Below, piece after piece: positions 1 to 6,567 of a stretch of 8,492 nt of DNA (positions are counted from its first letter, which is position 1; each line of letters starts with the position of its first letter). The stretch is from contig DAIDJT010000105.1 of assembly GCA_027451265.1 (NCBI GenBank), forward strand, positions 1-8,492. The letters are read 5' to 3'. The stretch is from Bacteroidales bacterium (GTDB lineage Bacteria > Bacteroidota > Bacteroidia > Bacteroidales > VadinHA17). The position numbers and the translations under genes are program-made. The notes beneath the pieces were generated by a model. That model did not search any database. It saw only the letters and a list, made by a program, of their open reading frames with translations, and was not told where the DNA came from.

Positions 1-1
1 T

Positions 2-778
2 GCGTGTACCGGTGTTCGTTGTGCCCTGCACCTCTGGTATGGTTGTACCTGTAGTGCTTCTCCTGCTGTTCATGTCACCGGAAGGTGCGTAGCCTGACTT
101 GCTCCTGGTGCCGGCGGAGGATGAGCCTCTTGACATTGAACTGTACCCGCCCCTGCGGCCAATCTGTGCTATATATTCAGGATTGTTGCTTGAAGGATAA
201 CCGTAACCATAGTACCAGGGATTGTAGGAATGATAACCGTAACCATAGTATCCGGGGTAGTAATTATAGTAAGAGTACGGGTATCCGCCCCAGTAGCTGT
301 AAGGGCTGTAATACGAGTACGGGCTGTAATAGTCATACATGAAGGGATCATATCCCCAGTAATAGGGTGATCCGTAAGGATCCCAGTAGCCGTAGCCGAA
401 GCCGAGCCTCATGGAGAACGGCGAGAAGTAGAATGGATCTCTCCAGTAGGGATAGAAGTAATCATCATTGAAGAGGTATATTCTTTCGGCTGCGCTTCCG
501 TAGTAGTTGTTCACTACCGTTGCCTCTCCGGCAGCGGCATATGACGAATACTCATCGGCAGGCTGGTATTCATCAGCGATAAGTGTATCACCTGCGTATA
601 TATTGTCATAGTAAGCCTCGCCATTACTCCTGGGCTGGACAGTGGTGCCTGACACTGTCACCGGATTCGCTGACGGCCTGTAATACAGGTCATCGTTATT
701 GGCTCCGGTGAAGCGGAGTGACGAGCATGAACTTGTTATCACAAGTACTGCCGGGATAATATACCAAAACCTTTTCAT
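2..778 (-). CDS. Tyr-rich putative lipoprotein, C-terminus cut by the window edge
   Basis: The reading frame runs without a stop from an ATG at 778 to the left edge, giving at least 259 residues; the true C-terminus is outside the window. The N-terminus (MKRFWYIIPAVLVITSSCSS) is a short basic, hydrophobic lipoprotein-type signal peptide with the likely lipidated Cys at residue 18. The -3 residue is Thr, a loose lipobox of the kind tolerated in Bacteroidetes. Residues 19-100 are acidic and polar. Residues 101-202 contain about 35 Tyr together with Gly, Pro, Ser, Trp and Phe, including two copies of YYGYGY. After 205 the sequence turns to Arg/Gly/Ser/Thr-rich low complexity. The start is supported by a strong AGGAGG 8 bases upstream and by the signal peptide. 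It probably sits in the outer membrane or periplasm. I do not recognise the family; a structural or surface role is only inference from composition. It is divergent from proS. Confidence 0.8.
   Translation of the reverse strand, partial: MKRFWYIIPAVLVITSSCSSLRFTGANNDDLYYRPSANPVTVSGTTVQPRSNGEAYYDNIYAGDTLIADEYQPADEYSSYAAAGEATVVNNYYGSAAERIYLFNDDYFYPYWRDPFYFSPFSMRLGFGYGYWDPYGSPYYWGYDPFMYDYYSPYSYYSPYSYWGGYPYSYYNYYPGYYGYGYHSYNPWYYGYGYPSSNNPEYIAQIGRRGGYSSMSRGSSSAGTRSKSGYAPSGDMNSRRSTTGTTIPEVQGTTNTGTR
196..331. repeat. Short direct repeats coding the Tyr-rich segment
   Basis: A 19-base sequence (GATAACCGTAACCATAGTA) occurs at 196-214 and again at 232-250, a period of 36 bases or 12 codons; on the minus strand it encodes the two YYGYGY copies. 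A second repeat, GGGCTGTAATA, occurs at 303-313 and 321-331, a period of 18 bases or 6 codons, encoding SPYSY-type units. All periods are multiples of three, so the repeats keep the lipoprotein frame and look like internal coding duplication rather than an intergenic element. Confidence 0.8.
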
Positions 779-786
779 TTCAATCT

Positions 787-792
787 CCTCCT
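787..792 (-). promoter_or_regulatory. Strong Shine-Dalgarno of the lipoprotein gene
   Basis: Read on the minus strand the sequence is AGGAGG, 8 bases before the ATG at 778. This fixes the start of the lipoprotein. It stands out because most other starts in the window have no comparable sequence, as is usual in Bacteroidetes, so this gene may be translated at a high rate. Confidence 0.7.
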
Positions 793-803
793 GGTTATCT
801 TTC

Positions 804-811
804 CAAAATTA
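804..811 (-). promoter_or_regulatory. Putative -7 promoter element of the lipoprotein gene
   Basis: On the minus strand this reads TAATTTTG, a full match to the Bacteroidetes -7 consensus TAnnTTTG. It would place transcription start about 20 bases before the ATG at 778. No convincing -33 TTTG is present at the expected distance, so the call rests on the -7 box and its position. Confidence 0.45.
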
Positions 812-928
812 TACAAATTCCGTACCAATTCCACTCAGGATGCCAGATATTTATCATCCTCAGTCTTAATCAAAATAACGCCATCATAACATGTCTTCCT
901 TTCCGGTTCACAAGATTTGTATAATTTT
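805..928. repeat. 14-base inverted repeat in the divergent intergenic region
   Basis: AAAATTATACAAAT at 805-818 is the exact reverse complement of ATTTGTATAATTTT at 915-928; the next base on either side breaks the match. One copy overlaps the proposed -7 box of each divergent gene. The 200-base gene-free stretch 779-979 otherwise contains only promoter-like AT-rich sequence and the RBS of the lipoprotein; no small gene or RNA is evident in it. Confidence 0.75.
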
Positions 929-929
929 A
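922..929 (+). promoter_or_regulatory. Putative -7 promoter element of proS
   Basis: TAATTTTA matches TAnnTTTG except at the last base. A TTTC at 900-903, 18 bases upstream, could serve as a weak -33 box. The predicted leader to the proS ATG would be about 40-45 bases. An alternative -7 box is TTTTTTTG at 937-944 with a true TTTG at 916-919, but its spacer of 17 bases is short. Confidence 0.35.
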
Positions 930-979
930 CGCCAGTTTTTTTTGAGAGTTGAAAGTAGAAAAACAACAATAACAGAGGA

Positions 980-2455
980 ATGGCGAAATTTCTTACAAAC
1001 AGGGAAGAGAATTATTCACAGTGGTACAATGACCTGGTGATAAAAGCTGACATGGCAGAAAACTCAGCGGTGCGAGGCTGCATGGTCATTAAGCCGTACG
1101 GATATGCGATATGGGAAAAGATACAGTCAGAGCTTGACAGGATGTTCAAGGCCACCGGTCATGTCAATGCATATTTCCCGCTTTTTATCCCGAAATCATT
1201 TTTCAGCCGTGAGGCCGCTCACGTAGAAGGGTTTGCAAAGGAATGTGCGGTTGTAACACATTATAGGCTGAAAAATTCTCCTGACGGCAAGGGCATTGTT
1301 GTTGATCCGGATGCCCGCCTGGAAGAGGAGCTCATTGTGAGGCCAACCTCGGAGACAATTATCTGGAACACCTACAAGGACTGGATCCAGTCATACCGTG
1401 ACCTGCCGTTGCTCATCAACCAGTGGGCCAACGTGGTCAGGTGGGAGATGAGGACAAGACTTTTCCTTCGTACAACTGAATTTCTGTGGCAGGAGGGGCA
1501 TACGGCCCATGCCACCAGGCAGGAGGCCGAAGAGGAGGCAACAAGGATACTGAATCTTTATACTGACTTTGTCGAGAATTACATGGGAGTGCCGGTAATA
1601 AAGGGAGTAAAGACTGAGAGTGAGAAGTTTGCAGGTGCCATTGATACCTATACAATCGAGATGCTCATGCAGGACGGCAAAGCGCTGCAGGGCGGAACCA
1701 GCCACTTCCTGGGGCAGAATTTTGCAAAGGCATTTGATGTACAGTTTACAAACCAGGAGGGTAAGCTTGACTATGTATGGGCGACTTCATGGGGGGTCAC
1801 TACCCGCCTGATAGGCGCGCTCATTATGGCTCATGCAGACAACAACGGCCTCGTGCTGCCGCCGAAGCTTGCCCCGATCCAGGTGGTTATAGTACCCATC
1901 TACAAGGGCAATGATCAGCTTGATAAAATCTCCGATATCGCCGTTGACCTTAAAAGACAGCTCGAGAAGGCAGGTCTCTCGGTTAAATATGACAACCGTG
2001 ATACCCAGAAGCCAGGCTTCAAGTTCGCTGAATACGAGCTTAAGGGTGTGCCCGTGAGGCTGGCCATAGGGCCACGCGATGCGGAAGAAGGGACAGTGGA
2101 AATAGCGCGCCGTGACACGCTGACCAAGGAGACCATCAGGCGCGAAAACGTCGTAGGGCATGTCCTCGGTCTCATGGATGACATCCAGCAGAACATCTTC
2201 AGGAAAGCAGTTGAATTCAGGGAAAACAACACTTTTACGGCTGACACCTGGGAAGAATTCACCGATATCATTGAGAACAGGGGCGGCTTTGTGCTTGCAC
2301 ACTGGGACGGCACTGCGGAGACCGAAGAGAAGATCAAGGACCTTACCAAGGCCACCATCAGGGCAATCCCTCTCAACAGCCCGGAGGAAAAGGGCAGTTG
2401 CATCCTTTCCGGCAAACCCTCAAACAGAAGGGTACTGTTCGCAAGGGCTTACTAA
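980..2455 (+). CDS. proS: Prolyl-tRNA synthetase, eukaryote/archaeon-type class II enzyme
   Basis: Charges tRNA(Pro) with proline in the cytosol, using ATP. The 491-residue protein has the class II catalytic core with RPTSET at 121-126, motif 2 around RWEMRTR and TTEFLWQEGHTAH (154-177), and motif 3 around GVTTRLIGALIMAHADNNG (272-290). An anticodon-binding domain follows at about 300-405 and a C-terminal domain ends in FARAY with a terminal Tyr, the hallmark of the eukaryote/archaeon-like type; there is no bacterial-type editing insertion. The C-terminal domain normally carries four zinc-binding Cys. Here only C474 remains: the first pair is absent (HWDGTAETEE at 441-450) and the fourth position is Ser (477). 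The ATG at 980 has only AGAGG directly abutting it, a poor Shine-Dalgarno, but it opens with the family N-terminus. Transcribed away from the lipoprotein gene; a weak terminator follows. Identity is secure. Confidence 0.97.
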   Translation: MAKFLTNREENYSQWYNDLVIKADMAENSAVRGCMVIKPYGYAIWEKIQSELDRMFKATGHVNAYFPLFIPKSFFSREAAHVEGFAKECAVVTHYRLKNSPDGKGIVVDPDARLEEELIVRPTSETIIWNTYKDWIQSYRDLPLLINQWANVVRWEMRTRLFLRTTEFLWQEGHTAHATRQEAEEEATRILNLYTDFVENYMGVPVIKGVKTESEKFAGAIDTYTIEMLMQDGKALQGGTSHFLGQNFAKAFDVQFTNQEGKLDYVWATSWGVTTRLIGALIMAHADNNGLVLPPKLAPIQVVIVPIYKGNDQLDKISDIAVDLKRQLEKAGLSVKYDNRDTQKPGFKFAEYELKGVPVRLAIGPRDAEEGTVEIARRDTLTKETIRRENVVGHVLGLMDDIQQNIFRKAVEFRENNTFTADTWEEFTDIIENRGGFVLAHWDGTAETEEKIKDLTKATIRAIPLNSPEEKGSCILSGKPSNRRVLFARAY

Positions 2456-2500
2456 AGAGATTCATATGGACATTGTCCGCAGCATGATCGCCCTCCCATC

Positions 2501-2521
2501 CAGGTAGCGTGACCTGTTTTT
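2501..2521 (+). terminator. Weak intrinsic terminator after proS
   Basis: CAGGT (2501-2505) pairs with ACCTG (2512-2516) around a 6-base loop, followed by five T. The stem is only 5 bp, so termination may be partial. It lies about 45 bases past the proS stop and before the promoter-like sequence of the next gene. Confidence 0.4.
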
Positions 2522-2532
2522 AATGCATACCG

Positions 2533-2565
2533 GTTGTTTTTGTGTGAAATAAATCTGTAATTTTA
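2533..2565 (+). promoter_or_regulatory. Putative promoter of the unknown/Omp85 gene pair
   Basis: GTTG at 2533-2536 (-33-like) is followed after 21 bases by TAATTTTA at 2558-2565, the same -7-like octamer seen in front of proS. Predicted transcription start is near 2572, about 17 bases before the ATG at 2589. That supports the ATG and argues against the in-frame TTG at 2571. Confidence 0.4.
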
Positions 2566-2588
2566 GACAGTTGAGCAATCGGATTATT

Positions 2589-3302
2589 ATGGCGGATGAG
2601 ATTACACAAAGCAAGGTTCAGATAGTAGACACTCTCAAAGGCAAATCGGTATTGAAACAGAAGGTATTTGACAATACCGCTGTAGCCTTCATGATGGTGA
2701 AGGAAATACTGAAGAACCTTGCCCGGGATGTGAATGGCAATCTGACAGGCATTGACCAGAGAATCCGGATGGAATATACTGACAGAAGCACCTTTGATGC
2801 CCAGCTCAAGGTTGCCGGTGACCTGCTTCTTTTCAGCATGCACTCCAACATATTCCAGTTTGACCGCGAACACCCGGCCTGGAAGACCGCCTATATACAG
2901 AAGAACAAATTCAACGCCTACAGCGGCATAATAAACATATACAACTTTCTTGCTGATTCATTCAAGTATTCGAGACTTGATGACCTTGGTTACCTTATCG
3001 CCCGTATCTTTGTCAACCATGAGAACCAATATTTCGTGGAAGGGAAGAGACAGATGGGCATGCTGTTCACCAACTACGGCAATGAGGCGTTCAGCCCGGA
3101 ATCACTGAAGAAGATTGTTTACACTGCAATTAACTACTCACTTGAATTTGACCTTCTGGTGCCGCCGTATGATACTGTTAAGATTGCTTCAGTGGGCCAG
3201 GCAGAATCAAAGATACAGCACTCAAGGCTGATTACCGGGAAACGACTCGGATTCCAGTTCAACTCCGACGATGTTCTGGATGACAATTCAAAGCCACAGT
3301 GA
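2589..3302 (+). CDS. Unrecognised cytosolic protein, 237 residues
   Basis: I do not recognise the family. From the ATG at 2589 (MADEITQSKV) it is 237 residues, with no signal peptide and no membrane segment, so it is probably cytosolic. The N-terminal 60 residues read as beta strand plus helix (KVFDNTAVAFMMVKEILKNL). The middle, about 70-160, is rich in aromatic residues (FSMHSNIFQFDREHPAWKTA; YSGIINIYNFLADSF). The C-terminal 20 or so residues are polar and likely flexible. An in-frame TTG at 2571 would add six residues, but it coincides with the predicted transcription start. The stop overlaps the GTG of the downstream outer-membrane protein gene (GTGA), so the two are translationally coupled and probably work together. 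The normal codon use and clean frame show a real gene; function is unknown. Confidence 0.8.
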   Translation: MADEITQSKVQIVDTLKGKSVLKQKVFDNTAVAFMMVKEILKNLARDVNGNLTGIDQRIRMEYTDRSTFDAQLKVAGDLLLFSMHSNIFQFDREHPAWKTAYIQKNKFNAYSGIINIYNFLADSFKYSRLDDLGYLIARIFVNHENQYFVEGKRQMGMLFTNYGNEAFSPESLKKIVYTAINYSLEFDLLVPPYDTVKIASVGQAESKIQHSRLITGKRLGFQFNSDDVLDDNSKPQ

Positions 3303-5122
3303 AGCAATGCGCAAATAGCACAGTCAAAACCGTTTTTTGTTCCATCCTGACGTTGATTTTTTTCCTGCCCGCTTTCCATGCACGGGCCCAGGATTCAAGT
3401 GTCCCCGATTCTCTGTCAAAAGCTTTCTATGACTCACTGAAGGTGAAAGCCGAAAGACGGAGGCTGACCAGCCTTCTGTATGACATGATCATAGTCGCGC
3501 CGGCAACTCAGGGGCCGGCCAGGGAAGAGCTGAAAAGCACAAGGACCTACGAAGCTTATGAGGGAAAAACAATACGCACCATAGAAATCATCAGGCTTGA
3601 TGCCTTCGGACAGGACATAAACGATCCTGAGGATAAAAGCCCGTCACGTGCTGAGAGACTGATGAACTCAACCTATACAAAAACCAGGAAATTCGTCCTG
3701 TCCCAGCACCTTGTATTCAGGAAGGGAGACACTGTCTCGGCACTCAGGCTTGCTGACAATGAACGGCTCCTCAGGGAGCTGCCTTTCATTGACGATGCCC
3801 GGATAACGGTTGTGCCTGCAGACAGCAACTTTGCAGACATCGCCGTGGTGGTGCGTGAAAAATATCCGGTGGGCATAAACCTCCGGATTGATGACCTGAA
3901 GAGCGGAAGAATAGGCGTATTCACCAGGAATTTTGCAGGGTTTGGTCATGAACTTGAGATCAGCCTTCCATACAACTATAATAAGTACAACACCCCGGGC
4001 ATAGGACTGAGGTACTCTGTCAACAATATAGCCCGCTCTTTCTCTGATCTGAAGATGCAGTTCTCTGATGGCCTGGGCACAACTCTCCTCGGAGGCGTAT
4101 TCAGCAGGAATTTCGTCACTTCCGAAACAAAATATGCCTGGTCAGCATCGGTAATGTTCACACGGACCAACGATGGCATTGACACCATGGCAGTTCCTGC
4201 TCCTTTACGGTTTACACGGCAGGATTACTGGGCAGCAAGGTCTTTCATGCTTGACAGGAGGAGTGTCACCAGGCTGATAATCACCGGGAGGTATATGCAT
4301 AACAATGTCTTCAGGAGACCTTTGATTGATGATTTTTCATATTACCGGTTCCAGAACTACAGGACTGTCACCGGAAGCCTGACGGTAACCTCCCAGAGAT
4401 TCATAAATACCTCCCTGATATACAGTTATGGGCGAACGGAAGATATCCCGTACGGGTATATGGCTGAGCTTCTCCTTGGACGGGAGAACAATGAGTTCAA
4501 ATGGAGAAGCTATGCCGGACTATCAGTTGCATACGGAAATTTCTTCACTGGTCTCGGTTATCTCTATGCCGGGGCAGGCATTTCTGCCTTTTACAACAAG
4601 GGCAGCACCGAGCAGGGTATGGTACAGGGCAGCCTGAGGTACTTCACCCCGCTGGCCCGGGTGGGGAGGTCAAAGGTGCGAACCTTCATGAACCTGAATT
4701 TCACGAGGGGTTTTAACAGGTACTCCGATGAGTGTCTGTACTTCAGAAACGACGGTCTGATAAGAGGTTTCCGGAATGACTCCCTTAGCGGGAATACACG
4801 CCTTGCGCTCTCATTTGAACCGGTGCTCTTTATTAACAAGCCGCTGATAGGATTCAGGTTTGCACTCTTTGCCTTCGCTGATGCAGGAATTCTGTCAAGG
4901 AGTGAGTTCATGGAAGACAGTTTTCATGCAGTAACTGCCCTGGGAGCCGGGGTAAGGATAAGAAATGACCAGCTTGTACTCAATACACTCCAGGTGAGGA
5001 TTGCCTGGTATCCCAACTCTCCTCCATGGTCAGAAAGTTCCTGGGTGACAGCCAACAGCATGGTAAAACTCATACCTCCCCGCTTTGAGCCCGATCCTCC
5101 AGGACTGGTTCCCTACCTGTGA
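3299..5122 (+). CDS. Outer-membrane beta-barrel protein, Omp85/BamA-TamA superfamily, single POTRA-like domain
   Basis: 607 residues. It begins with an N-terminal signal peptide, with a hydrophobic stretch at 11-25 and a likely cleavage after A-R-A (28-30). A linker follows, then a POTRA-like alpha/beta domain at about 90-187 (TIRTIEIIRLDAFG, RLADNERLLRELPFIDDARI, ADIAVVVREKYP). A C-terminal 16-strand-type barrel covers about 190-590, with alternating hydrophobic/aromatic strands and the Omp85 loop-6 motif IRGF at 488-491. BamA usually has five POTRA domains, so this is a shorter relative; one POTRA with a barrel is seen in many Bacteroidetes paralogues of unknown substrate. The last strand is followed by a Pro-rich tail ending in PYL instead of the usual terminal aromatic. 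The start is a GTG overlapping the upstream stop by four bases; the nearby ATG at 3308 is out of frame. A role in inserting or moving outer-membrane components is inferred from the superfamily. Confidence 0.85.
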   Translation: MKQCANSTVKTVFCSILTLIFFLPAFHARAQDSSVPDSLSKAFYDSLKVKAERRRLTSLLYDMIIVAPATQGPAREELKSTRTYEAYEGKTIRTIEIIRLDAFGQDINDPEDKSPSRAERLMNSTYTKTRKFVLSQHLVFRKGDTVSALRLADNERLLRELPFIDDARITVVPADSNFADIAVVVREKYPVGINLRIDDLKSGRIGVFTRNFAGFGHELEISLPYNYNKYNTPGIGLRYSVNNIARSFSDLKMQFSDGLGTTLLGGVFSRNFVTSETKYAWSASVMFTRTNDGIDTMAVPAPLRFTRQDYWAARSFMLDRRSVTRLIITGRYMHNNVFRRPLIDDFSYYRFQNYRTVTGSLTVTSQRFINTSLIYSYGRTEDIPYGYMAELLLGRENNEFKWRSYAGLSVAYGNFFTGLGYLYAGAGISAFYNKGSTEQGMVQGSLRYFTPLARVGRSKVRTFMNLNFTRGFNRYSDECLYFRNDGLIRGFRNDSLSGNTRLALSFEPVLFINKPLIGFRFALFAFADAGILSRSEFMEDSFHAVTALGAGVRIRNDQLVLNTLQVRIAWYPNSPPWSESSWVTANSMVKLIPPRFEPDPPGLVPYL

Positions 5123-5197
5123 ACCGTATCTGCCCCGGTCTGCCATTTGTTGATTAGGTTTTTCGCCGTATCAGGTCACTGTTACGATGATGATTTA

Positions 5198-5205
5198 TAC
5201 CTTTG
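5198..5205 (+). promoter_or_regulatory. Putative -7 element of tilS
   Basis: TACCTTTG is an exact match to TAnnTTTG. No TTTG lies at the expected -33 distance. If real, transcription would start near 5212, giving an almost leaderless message, and would exclude the TTG at 5203 as a start codon. Confidence 0.35.
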
Positions 5206-5214
5206 CTGAAAGCC

Positions 5215-6537
5215 ATGGATATGCTCAGCCGATTTCTGGAATTTTCCGAAAAGGAAAAGCTCTTTACAAGGAGCAGCAGGCTGCTGCTTGCCGTAAGCGG
5301 AGGCATTGACTCCATGGTAATGGCCCGTCTCTTCAGGGAGGCCGGCATTGAGCACGCGATAGCCCATTGCAACTTTTCGCTCAGGGGTGATGAATCTGAC
5401 GGTGATGAGGCGTTTGTTGCATCGCTGGCGCGTGAAGAAGGCATTCCCTTCTTCAGCACAAGGTTTGATACACTTTCATATGCAGGCACGCATAAGGTTT
5501 CGGTACAGATGGCGGCCCGCGAACTAAGGTATAACTGGTTCAGCTCGCTTCTCCGCTCCGGAGGCTATGATGCAGTTGCTGTTGCCCACAACCTGAATGA
5601 CAATGCAGAAACTTTCCTGATCAACCTGTCAAGGGGTACCGGGCTGAACGGACTGACCGGAATGAGTCCGCGTACCGGTGATATCATCAGGCCCCTGCTT
5701 TTCGCCACCAGGGATGAGATAGCATCATATGCTGATGCCAGGGAAATAGGCCACAGGGAGGACAGTTCCAACGCAGAAGTGAAATACATCCGCAACAGGA
5801 TAAGGCACCTGGTCATCCCGGAGATGGAGAAGATAAACCCCGGCATTATAACTGCCGTGACTGATACCATGAGGCACCTCTCCTCCGCCTCGGCTATCAT
5901 GGAAACATACATCTCACAGCTTGGAAGCCGCATATTCAGCATTTCCGGTGACACCACCGTGGTTGAAATCAGCAGTCTTATGGAACTGCATCCGCAGGAA
6001 CCTCATCTGTTCGAGCTTTTCCGCCCCTTCGGTCTCTCCCCCAGGCAGACGGGCGAAGTCATGTTACTCCTCGGTTCAGAGACGGGTAAATCAGTTTACA
6101 CTTCCACTCACCGGCTGCTTAACGACCGCGGAAGGATCATCATTACACCGGGGAACGTAGGAAAACCTGCTGAGTATTTCTTCAACTCTGTTGACGAAAT
6201 GCGTATCTCAGGTCTTTTCAGCAGCGTACGGATAACGGAATCGTCTGACGACGAACTTCCTGCAAGTCATCTGACAGCATGTCTTGATCTTGACAGGGTG
6301 GCTTTCCCGGTCACAGTGAGAACCCGGGAGCCAGGTGACAGGTTCATGCCGCTGGGAATGAGCCAGATGAAGAAAATCAGTGACTTCCTCATTGATCTTA
6401 AGGTGCCAGCAACAAAAAAGGAGCAGGTCCTTCTTCTGATATCAGGAAGTGATGTCATGTGGGTTATGGGTTACAGGATAGATGACAGGTTCAAGATCAG
6501 GCCCCGAACCCGGAGAATCCTCGTTCTTGCAGTCTGA
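5215..6537 (+). CDS. tilS: tRNA(Ile)-lysidine synthetase
   Basis: Uses ATP and lysine to convert C34 of the CAU-anticodon tRNA(Ile) to lysidine, so that it reads AUA and is charged with Ile. From the ATG at 5215 it is 440 residues, the usual full length. The PP-loop motif SGGIDS is at 28-33 and a second conserved block, AHNLNDNAET, at 124-133; most TilS have HHxDD here, so the first Asp is replaced by Asn. RGTGLNGLTGM (140-150) and RNRIRHLVIPEM (193-204) are typical. The C-terminal domain carries REPGDRFMPLGM (371-382) and KKISDFLIDLKVP. An ATG at 5221 (MLSRFLEF) is an equally reasonable start and agrees better with family N-termini; no Shine-Dalgarno decides between them. It may have its own promoter. 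It is convergent with aroC, with a 30-base gap in which I see no terminator hairpin. Confidence 0.95.
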   Translation: MDMLSRFLEFSEKEKLFTRSSRLLLAVSGGIDSMVMARLFREAGIEHAIAHCNFSLRGDESDGDEAFVASLAREEGIPFFSTRFDTLSYAGTHKVSVQMAARELRYNWFSSLLRSGGYDAVAVAHNLNDNAETFLINLSRGTGLNGLTGMSPRTGDIIRPLLFATRDEIASYADAREIGHREDSSNAEVKYIRNRIRHLVIPEMEKINPGIITAVTDTMRHLSSASAIMETYISQLGSRIFSISGDTTVVEISSLMELHPQEPHLFELFRPFGLSPRQTGEVMLLLGSETGKSVYTSTHRLLNDRGRIIITPGNVGKPAEYFFNSVDEMRISGLFSSVRITESSDDELPASHLTACLDLDRVAFPVTVRTREPGDRFMPLGMSQMKKISDFLIDLKVPATKKEQVLLLISGSDVMWVMGYRIDDRFKIRPRTRRILVLAV

Positions 6538-6567
6538 TGGCTGCAAGGAAATTGCGCAAAGTGACCG

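Noticed and set aside
196..331. Possible CRISPR-like or intergenic repeat array
   Set aside because: Only two copies of each unit, very short, in periods of 18 and 36 bases that keep the lipoprotein frame; this is coding repetition.
85..351. Small open frames on the plus strand (85-342) and in another minus frame (169-351)
   Set aside because: They overlap the Tyr-rich coding region out of frame and consist of low-complexity sequence produced by its repeats.
1787..2415. Long open frames antisense to proS (1787-2302 and 1915-2415)
   Set aside because: They lie inside a secure gene, resemble no known protein, and arise from its base composition.
2160..2507. Plus-strand frame overlapping the end of proS
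   Set aside because: It is shifted relative to proS, rich in Ser/Arg/Pro typical of a shadow frame, and has no start signal.
5123..5165. Terminator after the Omp85 gene
   Set aside because: An ACCG/CGGT pairing (4 bp) is present but no T-run follows it, and the T-run at 5159-5163 has no stem before it.
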